This document shows positions 45,040 through 56,680 of a stretch of 64,000 nucleotides of DNA, piece by piece. The DNA is from Cristatella mucedo (lineage: Eukaryota > Bryozoa > Phylactolaemata > Cristatellidae), in contig WPIO01000003.1 of assembly GCA_009760855.2 (NCBI GenBank), positions 407,001 through 471,000 on the forward strand, in the 5' to 3' direction. The notes under the pieces were generated by a model. The model saw only the letters and a list, made by a program, of their open reading frames with translations, was not told the origin of the DNA and ran no database searches. Within the stretch, counting starts at the first letter, position 1; each line of letters starts with the position of its first letter. Made by a program: the position numbers and the translations under genes.

Positions 45040-45620
45040 AAAATAATTATGAAATAATAAAATAAAATAATAAAATAATAATAAATAATAATAAATAATG
45101 ACATCATACTTGCACTGCCGCCCAGTCAAGCGGCTCATCGACTTCAAGTTTGATCTCACTCACTTTTTTGTCTCTTAACTCTCTGGTTCTAGCTACCTAC
45201 AGGACATAATCACCCACCTGGCCAATAATCACACAAACCATCGTTCTGACTGGGATCGATTAGCCACACCTCGCTCGAACCTCAAAATCTTTAGAGACCG
45301 TACCTTGTGTTGTTCGTACGCTACCAAAGCCTTAAACTCAGAACCGACGCCCAAATCAACGTCCCACGATTTAAACCGATAGCAAGCAAAACTCCCCGTT
45401 TGTTACCGCATATCTTTCTATTACAGTATTTCCTTCCAGCAATCGCTTAGATCGTTCCTTCCTTAAGCACGTGCATGTTTTTACTGCTCTTGCCGCTTGC
45501 CGATCTTACCACCCACCACCTAGATATGCTTTTTATGCAGCACCTGAGAGTTTCACTGAATAAGATTTTCAGTTTTCTTATGGTGCTATAAAAATGTATT
45601 TCTATTATCATTATTATGAA
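45040..45620 (+). mobile_element. LINE family A, unit 1 of tandem array
   Basis: Contains CGGCTCATCGACTTCAAG (RLIDFK) and the tail GTGCTATAAAAATGTATT with a degenerate (ATT)n. An (AATA)n tract at 45040-45100 precedes it. The sequence just past the tail (GAACAACGAAGCGAACAA) recurs after the next two tails. Confidence 0.75.
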
Positions 45621-45694
45621 CTATGAACAACGAAGCGAACAAAGACAGCGAGTAATTATTGAATTACACAATTGAACGTCGTTCTGACGTGCAC

Positions 45695-45800
45695 TTGTCA
45701 GACGAGTAGTGGGGTATTAGCTCTTCATGACCAAGGTCGTGGGTTTGATATCTGCCTTGGGCGATCCCATACCACCAAGTTTAATAGGTGGTGATTGAGC
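45695..45800 (+). mobile_element. SINE-D partial copy
   Basis: AGGTCGTGGGTTTGATATCT and TTGGGCGATCCCATACCACC; the 3' end has diverged. Confidence 0.6.
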
Positions 45801-46004
45801 TTGATGCTCTCCTCCAGCAATACACTTGTCTGTCGCCCAGCAGGCTGGGATCAAACCGAGTAACATCCGGCAAACTCACGTCCACCGCCTTGTCGTCTGC
45901 TCCTGCAACGGCACCAAAAGCTGACATGGACCATAGCCTGGGCAAATTGTTATAGAAGGCTTGCTCGGTTAGTGATAGCACTGTACCCCAATTAGTTGAA
46001 TCTT

Positions 46005-46985
46005 TTCTGTAATTCCTTCTATACCTCGATCACTTAAACGTCTCCGCACTCGATTGCTAAATGTATTTGATGACGTCCTAATATGCATGGCTGCCAACTG
46101 TTCAATTGAATCTTGGTCTTACTAGTTAGGGGCAAGCCGAGTGACATACAGAAATTAAAAAACCTGGAGGTAAAAATCAGGTGCACCCGAATATGTCCTG
46201 TTGAAGCTTCATGTAATCTCTGTGACCTGTTCCACATTGACCTTTCATTTGACGATCAAATCAGCTCCACATGGTGTGCCTTCTTTCAGCTTCATAACAT
46301 TACTAAAATTTGGGCTTGCATAGACAGAGATGATGCATTAAAACTAGTCATTGCATTTGATACAGCCTTTTTAATCTATTTAACTCGCTTCTTGCTAGTA
46401 TAACGGTTTGTGCCATCAGGCACATACAGTTGGTACCTAAGTCTGCAGACAGGCATGTCTATCGTGAGCTTTGCAGTTGTCACATCAGACTCCTTCTTGC
46501 CGACTTGCACTTCTTCCTAGTCGAGCAGTGCATCGACTTTAATGTTAGGTCCTTCACTTCTAGGTCTCTTCATTGTCTGCCTCCAGAAACCTATCTGAAC
46601 TACTCCCCACGTGGTGAAGAATCTTACAAACCACTATCCAAACATGAATCATATAGCCACACCTCGCACGACCCTCAAAATCTTTGGAGACCGCGCTTTG
46701 TGTTGTTCGTATGCGTCCTAAGCCCGGAAATCACAACCGACGCTAAACTCAACGACCCCTGATTTAAACCGGTAACAAACAAAACGCCCCATTCTGTACA
46801 GCATTTATTGGGTCTTTCTGATCGGTTCCTTCTACGCATATGCATGCTGCCACTGCTCCTGCCGCTTGCCGATCTTACCACCAACCATCCAGTAAAGCTT
46901 TGTATGCAACGCCTTAAAAGTTCACTGAAAAAGATTCAGTTTTCTGAGGATGCTTAACAAATTTATTTTTATTACCCTTATTATA
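46005..46985 (+). mobile_element. LINE family A, unit 2: RT active-site region to tail
   Basis: The RT catalytic GAT-GAC sits at 46069-46074 (frameshifted). It continues WACIDRDDALKLVIAFDTAF, FFLVEQCIDFNVRSFTSRSL and the tail GAGGATGCTTAACAAATTTA. Not functional. Confidence 0.8.
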
Positions 46986-47947
46986 ACCCTGAACAACAAA
47001 GCAATGACGACAAGTGATCGTTCCGAGAATAGTCATTTGTAAAAATCACTCTTGCTTGGCCTCATTTATAGCAGCTAAGTTTGGCTGCTTTTGAGACGTG
47101 ACCCAAATAATTTTTCATTCACATTTAGACAATTGTATTTACCATTGTATAGTGACAGATTTATTAAAGCAATTAATTATTTGCCTTCTTTATTTTCTAA
47201 AGTTAGGCGCTCAAGAATTTCTTGAGGAATTTTGTCAAAGTTGCACACGATCATGATCAACCTAATCTGTGAAGAATTCAATTTACCATAGAATGTTTTA
47301 CTACCCTAATATTATGGATCTTACCAACTAGATGGAAAACATTCCAGAAAATGACAAGCCAACCGTTCAGGTCGCCTCAAAATGAAAAATGTACGAGTTA
47401 TACCTACATAACCGTTCTAGCCATACCAGGAGACCCTTCACTAGACTACAAATATCTCCTTCGAGAAAGGTCGTTCTTGGGCTATACTAGTCTTTTTTCC
47501 CATTCTGTGATACCCAGAGGAAAACTCGCGTCCTGAATTCATAATTGACTTTTCTGTGGCTATTTATCTGTAAGTGCAGAAATTTCTATATTAGGCTCTT
47601 TCCATGATGCATAGTGCTGATCACTCCACAGAGTCAGCCTGTATTAGGAGCCTCAGAAAATGAGAACTTGTGTAAACTCTCTCGGTTTCTTACACTCGAT
47701 CTTTCAGCAGCGTCCGATACTATCAATAGCAATGTCTTTCAAGAGAATCTCCGGTCTCGCCTTGATACCAGAGCCACTGCAGCACCATAGTTCATGCCCT
47801 ATCTAAGTAGCTGACTCCAGAGAAAGAACTCTATTCAAATTAATTCTATTAATCTATTTAATGTAAGCCGACAAAAGTTATCTAAGGAATGAAGCACTTA
47901 TGTCTTGGTATACCTGAAAGCTTCAAGGTTGATGTTCTTCACTCATA

Positions 47948-47959
47948 CACACACGCACA

Positions 47960-48050
<91 letters not shown>
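47948..48050. repeat. (CA)n(CT)n compound microsatellite
   Basis: About 70 bp of CA followed by about 30 bp of CT, inside LINE unit 3. Confidence 0.97.
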
Positions 48051-48053
<3 letters not shown>

Positions 48054-48338
48054 ATCGTGCGCGAGGCTATGAATGCGAAAGCACAATCTAGGCTTTAACT
48101 TTAATGCCTTTAACAGTCAGTTGTATCTTTGTTTTGATCCCTCCCATACCTTGATCACTTCAACGTCTCCACACACAATTGCTAAATATGTTGATGACGT
48201 CCTCGTATTCATGGCAGCAAACATTTTTTAATTCAATGACGACGATGCGGTCTTGCTATAGTCATGGGAACCAAGTGACGTAAAGAAATTGAAAAACCTA
48301 ACGGAAAAACTCGGCTGAGCACGAATATGTCCTGTTGA

Positions 48339-48515
48339 TTGATGAGCAGTGATAGCACACTAGGTAAGGCGGTTGCTTTTTACGACCTCGGTCCCGAGGT
48401 TACGGAATCGAATCCTACCATGGGTGATCCTGTATCGCCGCTGCAAGCGATAGTGATAGCCGTTAAGGCTCTTTTGTCGCTATACAAAAGAGGCTGTTAT
48501 ATCAGCTGGTATTTT
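48339..48515 (+). mobile_element. SINE-D inserted into LINE unit 3
   Basis: A box CACTAGGTAAGGCGGTTGC, B box ACGGAATCGAATCCTACC, and the hairpin region. The LINE sequence CCTGTTGAAGCT (intact in unit 2 at 46198) is split here, with TTGA at both borders (48335-48338 and 48516-48519), a probable target-site duplication. Confidence 0.88.
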
Positions 48516-49499
48516 TTGAAGCTGCATGTCATCTCTGTGACCTGTTTTATATTGACCTTTCATTCAATGATCACATCAACTCCTCAATAAGGTGTGCCTT
48601 CTTTTCGCTGCATAGCGTGGCTAAAATTTTGGCTTGCGAAGACGGAGATGCTACATCAAAACTAGTCTTTGCATTTCAGGCAGCCCTTCCCGATTTGTGT
48701 AAGTCACTGCTTGCTGGTCTACCGGCATAAGCAAGCAAGCACATGCAGTTGGTCCCAAGCTCTGCCGCTAGGCTTGTCTGTAGTGAGGTTTGAAGTTGCC
48801 ACGTCAGAACACTTCTTGCCTAATAGGCATTGCCTCCCAGTCATGCGGCTCATCGACTTCAAGGTTCCGTCGCTCACTCTTATTTCTCTTTATTCTCTAG
48901 CTCTACCTATCTACACGACATACTCTTCCACCTGTAGAAGAATCATACAAACCACTATTCTGACTCGAATCGCTTAGCCACACCTCGCACGAAGCCTAAA
49001 ACCATTGAATACCGTGCATTGCGTTGTTCATGTGCTACTAAAGCCCGGAACTCACAAACAATGCACTTTGCAACGTCCGCTGATTTTAAAACAGCATGAA
49101 GCAAAATGGCGCCGTTTATTACAGCATTTATTAGGTCTTTCTAATCGGTCCGTCCAAAGTATATGCATGTTTCCACTGCTCCTGTCACTTGTCGATCTTA
49201 CTACCAACCACTCCGTAATGCTTTCTATACAATACCTGGAAAGTGCATTGAAAAAGATTCAGTTTTCTGTGGGTGCGTTATACAAATGTTTTTTTACTAT
49301 CATAATTATTAACCAGGATTAACGAAGCAAACAACGCAACCAGCGATCACTGCTAAAATAGTCGTTTGTAAAAATCACTTTCTTGAAATCATTTGTGGAA
49401 GCTAAGCTCAGCCGCTTTTGAGTCGTGAATCGGAGTAGTTTTTCTCCTTCACATTAAGAAAATATCGTTTACCACCGTTTAGTGAAAGCATTTTCGAAA

Positions 49500-49690
49500 G
49501 CAAATAATTAGCCTCCAAATATGTTTTGATTATTATTTTCAGCTTGCAAAACTTTTAAATGCTTCGAAAAAATCGTGAGTCCCGACTCCTAGCTTTTTCT
49601 TAAGCAGGCGACGAAGGTTTTGCCGGTCGGGGCGCACTTTTGATCCTCGAAGCAGGTCGATGGTTTCTAACGATCTACCGGCTAGTTCTG
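49500..49690 (-). mobile_element. Unknown coding repeat G, partial copy
   Basis: Minus-strand reading RSLETIDLLRGSKVRPDRQN and LLKKKLGVGTHDFFEAF aligns with 53555-53720 (ETIEPLQGQKLHPDGHN, LQKKLGVGADDVFEAL). The differences are mostly conservative, suggesting it once coded for protein. Confidence 0.6.
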
Positions 49691-50660
49691 CTCGATCTAT
49701 AAGCAACGTTCGATACTATATGTAACAACGCCCTTCTTGAGTGCCCTCAGTCTCGCCTCGATAATAGCACCACTGCAGTGCAATGTTTCATGTATTTTTC
49801 TACTTCAGCAACTGATAAACTGAATGCTTACCTTGCTGACAGTCGATCCTGGACGTAACCCTAAGCGTGTGGTTGGATTAAAAGGCTTTGCTCTTCAAAT
49901 CGGCGATGCTTTTGTGCGACCATCACCACGTGCTCGAAATTTATGTGTCGTTTTCGACCGCTGCCTACATTTTAAAAGCTTCATTTTCATTACATTTTCA
50001 GTGCCAGACTCCAGAGTGTGAATGTAAGCATACAAAAGTGATTTGGTGAATCAGTTACATCATGGAAATATTCTAGGTTCCGTCATCCCTATCACACTTT
50101 ATACTCTTCCTCTTGCCAATATGATTAAGAAGCACAATCTAGGCTTTCACTTTAAGGCAGATTGTATCTTTGCTTGGATCCCTCTCATACATTGATCACT
50201 TCAACGTCTCCAAGCACGATTACTAAATGTATTGATGACATCCCTATATGTATGGCAGGAAATGTTGTTCAATTGAAAACGATGACACGGTCTTAGTAGT
50301 TCTAGGCGAACCAAGTGATATACAGAAATTGGGAAACCTAACGGCAAAATAGGCTGTACCCGAATGTCTTTTTGAAGCTTTGCGAAATCTGTTTTCTGCT
50401 TCAAATCGATCTCCCGCCTGACGATTGAATCAGCTCTGCAATATGGTGTGCCAACTTTCTTTTTCCTTACATTACTAATATTTGGCTTGCTCGTACAGAG
50501 CTGCTACATCAAAACTAATCTTTGCATTTGAGACATTCCTACTTTATTTGGGTAACTTACTGCTTTCGTGTGTACCGGCTTGTCCAATCAGCCACTTACA
50601 GTTGGTGGCAAACTCTGCTATTAGGCTTGTCTGCCGTGAGTTTTGCTTTTGCCGCAGCAA
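49690..50660 (+). mobile_element. LINE family A, unit 4
   Basis: Opens with LVLLDL, a stop, ATFDTICNNALLECPQSRLD (RT A motif). GAT-GAC lies at 50234-50239 in the context CIDDIPICMAGN. It ends without a tail. Confidence 0.8.
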
Positions 50661-50906
50661 ATATGTGGTAAGTAGGAGATCTGAGTAATAAGTGCCTTAA
50701 GATTAGAACGGTGAAGAGCAGAAAAATAGGTGCCAAGTATGGCGCCGGCGAGGATTTGTGATCTACCACATTAAAATTCCTATGAGTATGGCTCAAAACT
50801 GATGTTGTGATTCGGTATAATTCTCCATGCTTTGGTATGAAGTAGCCAAGGCCAAAATATACCTCTTGGATATAAATTGGCCTGGGCTGCTTTAACTTTG
50901 GATATA

Positions 50907-51682
50907 CAGTCGACCCTCGTTTATCGCGGTTAACCCATTCCAGACTCTATCGCAATAGGTGAATTTCCGCGAAGTATGATTCTTTATTTATAAATCAAAT
51001 AACCACCCCTTGCTCGCCGCTAAATTCATGAACGTTGCAGAAGAGGGTCCCTGGTTGAGGTTCGTCCATCGTAAAGCACTGATAGAGCTGCCTCGCCTTC
51101 TCCCGGATGACCAGTGAATCCAACAGAATGCTTTTCTTGCGGCTGTCGCTGATCCAAACGGCCAGGGAAGATTCCGTCTCACCACGAACTTATTACGACT
51201 TGTCACGACGCGCTTTGCTTCCTTGTCTTTTTATCTTTACGGATGGAGTGAACGGTAGACTCATTCGAATCGTAATGGCGGGCAACCTCCACGATTTTCT
51301 TGCCATCTTTGATCATATCCAAGAGTTTCACCTTCTAGTGGATGGTACGCTATCTTCCTCAGGCGCTTATTTTCATCGTCAGAAGGCTTAGTCGACGCAG
51401 CAAGTTTAGGAGTCATCGTGGGGCTTAGATGAAAGTTCTCAAAAATCGCAAACACAAGAGCAAAGATGCTTCCGGTGCGTAGCGATGCAGCAGCGTGTAT
51501 GAGAGAAACGAGCTTGCATGAGACTGAGCCAATCAGTGGCCAGGATAGGAAGAGGATGTGATAGCGAATTAGTGAACAGCAAGCTCTGATTGGCTTGGTT
51601 TCACCACGTCGGACAACCGAGAGCCCAGTTTAATTTTCACTGTCTCGGTCAACTTTTAAAAGAATGTACAGTATTCGATAAA

Positions 51683-51690
<8 letters not shown>
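50907..51690 (-). mobile_element. Tc1/mariner Tigger-type transposon relic
   Basis: Starts TA/CAGTCGACCCTCGTTTATCG (50905-50926), a Tigger-like terminal repeat. On the minus strand at 51225-51335 one frame reads VKLLDMIKDGKKIVEVARHY and SNESTVHSIRKDKK, the pogo/CENP-B N-terminal helix-turn-helix. 51078-51180 reads ESSLAVWISDSRKK and IREKARQLY, the second CENPB-type domain; SKGWLFDF follows. Frameshifts and stops kill it, and the DDE part is missing. The far end is near TTCGATAAAACCGAG, then lost in a (GA)n tract. Confidence 0.82.
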
Positions 51691-51720
<30 letters not shown>

Positions 51721-51727
51721 AGAGAGT
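51686..51727. repeat. (GA)n microsatellite
   Basis: About 40 bp, at the degraded end of the Tigger relic. Confidence 0.9.
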
Positions 51728-51729
51728 GA

Positions 51730-52690
51730 AGCCACGAAAGTCGAAGCTCGCAGTGGCGAGGGACGACTCTACTCTGACTTGGGTCGTACTCTAGCATGTT
51801 ACACAGGGCTATGAGACTTTGCTGTCTGTCATTTCCTCAGAGTCCGCTTAGGCCCATATGCGACACGTGCCCCTGCAACTTTCCTCTTCTGCGAACCCGA
51901 CAAAGTTTATTTCCATAACGTAAAGCAAATGAGGAGCGAAATTAGTCTCACCGTACGAGCCACAGGGAGGGGGGCTAACTTCCACCGCTATACTTCGGCC
52001 AACATCAAGAAGTTATATCTGGGTTACAATAAAAACCCTTCAGTGGGAACTAACACTAGGTCGAACTGGGGCCTAAGCTCTGTTCATTGTTAAGGAGTAG
52101 CATAAGTGTGTATTTCAAGATATCCAATTTAGTGATACGAATCCAAAATATCTGAGCCAAGCCTGTCACAGGAGCAACAGTGACAGCTCAGAAAGTCGGC
52201 ACGGATAGCGAACGCATTCGATTAATAAAAAGGCAGTGCTACTCATGCCTGATCAGCCGCTCTTAAACGATTTTCCTAAGCTCCACATTTCCCTCAATAT
52301 GAAAATGACGTTGGAATGCCGATTGTAGAAATATACAAGAACTTTATTGATGTGGGGCCGCCGTTTGAATTTAGGACAACTGCTAAAACGTTCTGCATAG
52401 CATGCAAGACAGTGTGGGGCAATGTGGTTCAGCTGCTGCATGTCAAAATGTGTTATCAACAATTGAAGCTTCAGAATCCATGTTTTGCTTGACTAAGTGC
52501 ACTAACTTAAGTGCACCAACTGTGCACTTAAGTTCCATGCACTAAGTTCCACCAGCTTCTATTATTAAGTGTTTGACATTTAGCCCTGTTCGGCACTGCT
52601 GTCTCGTCGATTCACTGGACATCCAATGTCTCGACAAATGTGCAAGACCTCGAGAAAAATGTTATCGTGAGGCCAAGTTAGAGAAGTTAA
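51730..52690. other. No gene; perfect small hairpin at 52504-52534
   Basis: AACTTAAGTGCAC, a 5-nt spacer (CAACT), then GTGCACTTAAGTT: 13-bp perfect inverted arms. Nothing else recognised. Confidence 0.5.
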
Positions 52691-52840
52691 ATAAATAAAT
52701 AAATCCTAGCTGATTAAACAGCCAATTTTTTGCATAGCGACAGTAGAGCCCTTACGGCTATTACCACCGCTCGCAGTGGCGATAAAGAATCGCCCACCTC
52801 AGGAATCGAACCCACGACCTCGGGACCGAGGTCGTGAAGG
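52690..52840 (-). mobile_element. SINE-D copy
   Basis: Minus strand: GACCTCGGTCCCGAGGTCGT, GGGTTCGATTCCTGAGG (a very good B box), GGGCGATTCTTTATCGCCAC, and the tail CTAGGATTTATTTATTTATT. Confidence 0.9.
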
Positions 52841-53529
52841 CAAAGTTGACTTTAGGAACAGTAAATAAGCTTTGCTGCTTACGATTGGTAATTTTTAGCA
52901 CCATTTTTCCATTTTACTTAAACTCAAAGCTTGACAGCCACGTAATATGGAAACCACTATCGAATAAAGGAATCGTTTCACTAGTTTCAGATTCAAGGTT
53001 CATATCTGACGGTATCAACTGCTGCACTTGGCTGTCGTCGCATAATACAATTCAGGCAACATCAGATGAGTTACGAGTAATTTTAGCGACCTGATTGCTA
53101 CCGATCGGGAAATAGCTGATACTCGCCTTTTGATATAAAAGTATCATTGGGCTTGAATTTGATGCCACTTCCGACTTATCTAAAATAATAAGTATGTGAG
53201 TTAAAGTAAATTAAAATGAATGAATGGACAAATCGCCTGGCTTTGTTTGGAGCATAGCTTGCACAAATATAAATTTTGAGCAGAGCTTCAGGCTTCCAGC
53301 GAACTCCCGAAGCCACTTGAGATGATTTTCGTTGGTCCTACTTATCGCTGAAACTTCAATGTAGGTATTCTTCTTTGATTTGGTAGTTTAGTGACTCAAT
53401 TGTCATGGGAGGGAAATGATAATGGTTATCGACCCTATTGAGTAAGTTCGCTGACGGTGCTTTAGAGTATTTAGTACCGGATCTTGTTCTGCCAGTGGGG
53501 CAACTTCTTCGATACTTATAAAGATTGTT

Positions 53530-53880
53530 GCCTCACTTGGCTGCATTTATGTAACTTGTATAGCCTCCAAATATGTGTTTAATTATTATTTTAGGCTGGA
53601 AAAGCTGGTTCAATGCTTCAAAAACATCATCGGCCCCGACGCCTAGCTTTTTCTGAAGCACATGAAAAATATTATGCCCGTCGGGGTGCAATTTTTGTCC
53701 TTGAAGAGGTTCGATGGTTTCCAATATCGCCTTGATGTGTTTCACCTCGTCGCAACATTGAGCGCGACGGCACGGCTCGCGAAACCCAATAGCGCCTGCT
53801 TCATCTTCAACGAAAATCCAGAGGTTTGCAGGCAAGCAGCAGCACTGCCCCAGCACACATGGCTGTTTGAGCTGCCTCAT
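53530..53880 (-). mobile_element. Unknown coding repeat G, best copy (115 codons)
   Basis: An open frame from ATG at 53878-53880 to a stop near 53533. The central part, DEVKHIKAILETIEPLQGQK and LQKKLGVGADDVFEALNQLF, looks helical, and the part from ETIEPL onward is repeated at 49500-49690. The N-terminal third is Cys-rich (CVLGQCCCLP, CRRAQCC). I do not recognise the family. It is probably a fragment of a transposable-element protein rather than a host gene. Confidence 0.5.
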
Positions 53881-54006
53881 GGGATAACTGCTGCTATATA
53901 AATACAGCTGGCTTAGACCCTAGCACGACATGCACATTTTTCGTTCGATCATCAGCTATGCTAATTTAAAGCTAGTTCACAGAAAATTTTAATATTTGTT
54001 CTTATC

Positions 54007-54258
54007 CTAACCCATCTTAATGTGATGGTAACCACCGGGTTGCTGCCAGCTCGTCCGACTGCGTTCGGCAGCGAAGGCAGTTGATGATACGGCAATGCAC
54101 AGCTGTCTCTTCCTGAGAGTACAGACCGGTTGCTGCTGGCAACCTTTCCCTCGGCAACCATCACAGGTCAGGGGGACATGGCACTGAACACGGCAGCACC
54201 GGCTGGCATTGCATAGGCTGCATGCTGGAAAAACAATGGCAACTAGATTCGAGCACAC
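54007..54258 (-). CDS. Small Cys-rich open frame beside repeat G
   Basis: 83 codons. The first half carries many cysteines (CSLCNASRCCRVQCHVPLTC, then DGCRGKGC), suggestive of a metal-binding fragment. The DNA just beyond it (54290-54400) recurs at 55885-56010 (GCGACCAAGTTGCTCG block). It is likely part of the same mobile element; coding status is unproven. Confidence 0.3.
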   Translation of the reverse strand: MCSNLVAIVFPACSLCNASRCCRVQCHVPLTCDGCRGKGCQQQPVCTLRKRQLCIAVSSTAFAAERSRTSWQQPGGYHHIKMG

Positions 54259-55309
54259 CGGTTCACAGGTACGTCGAAGCTACGTAAACGTGTAGGTTTT
54301 GCACAAGTTTGTTATCGTGACAAGGAAACGGTAGAGGTGATCAACTTCATCAGCCAACATTGCCGCAGAATTACACGAGCGACCAAGTTGCTCGGTTAGC
54401 AGAACACTTCTGGTAGAAATTGCCAGAATGCACATGAACTAGTTTCTATCGCCACGTACCTAGATTTATGTCAAAGGCCCTTGAAATGTCTTACAACTAG
54501 AGGATAGGTGTTCCATTATCTTTTAGGAGGAATAGCTCAGACTATAAGCAGTCGTGATTCCTGATGAAGGTTGTGTTTGTCAACTTTATTTGTGGATTCA
54601 TCATTGCAGCCTCCACAGCCGGAACCAGTCGGTCCTATTACCACTTCTAGATTAGCCCGTTACCTTGTGATGCTTTCGATAACCTAGTCAATTACGTAAC
54701 TAACTTCTCTGTTAATGTGAGTAAGATAGACACGATCAGATAGTATATGCCTAAGGTTGCAGCATACCGTCTGAGTTTTTGTATTTTGTATTTCTTATTA
54801 ACTAACGACTACAAAGCAATTAAAGATGGCAAAACCAAAATGGCTATAGAAGTCCTACTGGAACCTGATAGTTGAGATGCGGCTGTTAAATTAGCCGAGA
54901 TTTCCGATAATTCACTAATTATTGAACTCTTCAATAGCTGCTAAAATTTAATGTTTTTGGCAGACAATCATTAGCACCGTTTTTCTATCCACCCTGAGAA
55001 CATAACTTGTGTGCCACTCTATCGCAAAGGGATTTTAATAAGCCGCTATTTGGTCGCCTTCTAACGTTTCCAATGTAACATTCTGCGTAATTTTAATTGT
55101 GATGCTGTTTAAATCTCACACTATCATGGTCGCAACGGCTCCACACTGTAGTAATATCTCGATCACGAGGTTGTCGGCTATTCTAATCATAATATCCTTA
55201 CCTTGGTGGTAAGAATAGCTTCCGGAAAGCAGTAGTGCCACCGTGACTATTTAAGAATTAAAAATGAATGAGTTATATACACACACTTGTGGTAAACGCT
55301 TAATTATTT

Positions 55310-55560
55310 TATGTTCTTAGATCCACTCTGGCCACCGTATAGTTTTACTTACTTGCAAAACAGATATAGCCATCTCAGGAGACCATTCACTAGATCAGGG
55401 GCATCTCCTTCGAGAACTGTCCTACATAAACGCTATTCGTCCCTCGTATCCTCCGTTTGTATCCAGAGTGCAACTCTTTACCTAAATTGCCTATGCACTA
55501 CACATCATCTACATACTCGTACGTGCAGAGCATGCTATATAAGCTCTTTCCATGATGTAT
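55310..55560 (+). repeat. Repeat shared with 47390-47620
   Basis: Both contain TAGCCAT..CAGGAGACC.TTCACTAGA, ATCTCCTTCGAGAA and CTCTTTCCATGATG in the same order. At 47.4 kb this precedes the LINE RT, so it is probably LINE 5' sequence. (AT)n follows at 55557-55590. Confidence 0.6.
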
Positions 55561-55884
55561 ATATATATATATTTATTTATTTATATATCCGAGCAGATAA
55601 TTTATATTTTAAAAATTTAGGTATTCGCCTACTTGACCATAATCTAGTTCGCTTAATCTCTAGAGCCAATGTTGAGGTTAAAGTTGTAGGGCCAGGCAGG
55701 TGTGATTGCATTTTCCGCGAGTGAGTAAAAAATCCCAGTCACTATCATACTCATATAACGCACTTAGCCTCATTTTTAACACCATGTTACGAACGTTATT
55801 TAAGCCTGCAGGAAAGTATTTAAAGTACTTACTGGTCTTTAATAGATGTTAGAGCTCGGTCAAACACGACGTGCCCCTGCGTCG

Positions 55885-56010
55885 TCAGTGTGCTTTCTCC
55901 GGCGCAAGTTTGTTGTTATGACGAGGGAGCGGTAGGGATGCTTAACTTCGTCAGCCAAAATTGCCGAGGAACTTTAACGAGCGACCAAGTTGCTCGTTTA
56001 ACAAAACATT
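55885..56010 (+). repeat. Repeat shared with 54290-54400
   Basis: CAAGTTTGTT, GACxxGG, CAACTTC.TCAGCCAA.ATTGCCG and CGAGCGACCAAGTTGCTCG match in order. Confidence 0.65.
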
Positions 56011-56680
56011 CGCGGTTGACATTTACGCGTAAACGGGGCCACCCTACTGTAAAGCCTGCCCAGCGGTTTGACGAAAAGGACGGTCGACGTAGCTTACGTT
56101 CTCTAAACCAGTTACCGCCAGCTCCGAGCGCAGGTAAGACTGTTGACTACACAGTCGCGTTCATCAATGTAATTCTAGTAGGGATACGTACATTCTTCAC
56201 GTCCGAAACCAAATCTTAATACTTGCTAGCTGGGCCGATACTATGCCAATATTCCATGGGCTAACGCCGGACCGGCGATAGCGGTGTCATGTCGCTATTA
56301 ATACCGAGGACGCATGCACCGCATGTGCGTTTAGAAGCTGAATAATACGTTAGGGAGAACTGCGGGGTCGGCATTGACGTGGCGCCCGGAAGGAGAACAA
56401 GTCTAAGCCCTCGTAGCCGCCGCGCCCGAGATCCATTACACACCCTGCTAGCAAATGACGCCACGAACTTCTCCAAACAATGTACTAAGACACTAGGTGA
56501 ACTCTAGAAGAATTGGTCGCCAGAAACTCTTACCTCATACACCGCACGCGTGTGTGCTGAAGGAGAGTAGCACTCGTGCTCGAAGCGGTATGCAGCAGAT
56601 GAGAGAAACCCAGCTAGGGTGTGATCACGTGACTGCAAGGCCGTTCGTAGATCCCTCCGCCCAATCAGTGATCAGGCTGG

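Larger units (their letters stand above)
47600..49312 (+). mobile_element. LINE family A, unit 3: RT palm to tail, with nested SINE
   Basis: 47690-47800 reads FLTLDLSAASDTINSNVFQE, the RT A motif. 48178-48225 reads IAKYVDDVLVFMAAN, with an intact YVDD catalytic motif at 48187-48198. 48840-48900 reads RLIDFKVPSLT. The tail is at 49250-49312. It is interrupted by a CA/CT microsatellite, a SINE-D insertion and stop codons. Confidence 0.85.

Noticed and set aside
47948-48098. His/Ser/Leu-repeat plus-strand open frame
   Set aside because: Translation of the CA/CT microsatellite.
45040-50660. CRISPR-like or bacterial repeat array
   Set aside because: Units are 2 kb, contain LINE reverse transcriptase motifs and occur in a eukaryotic context.
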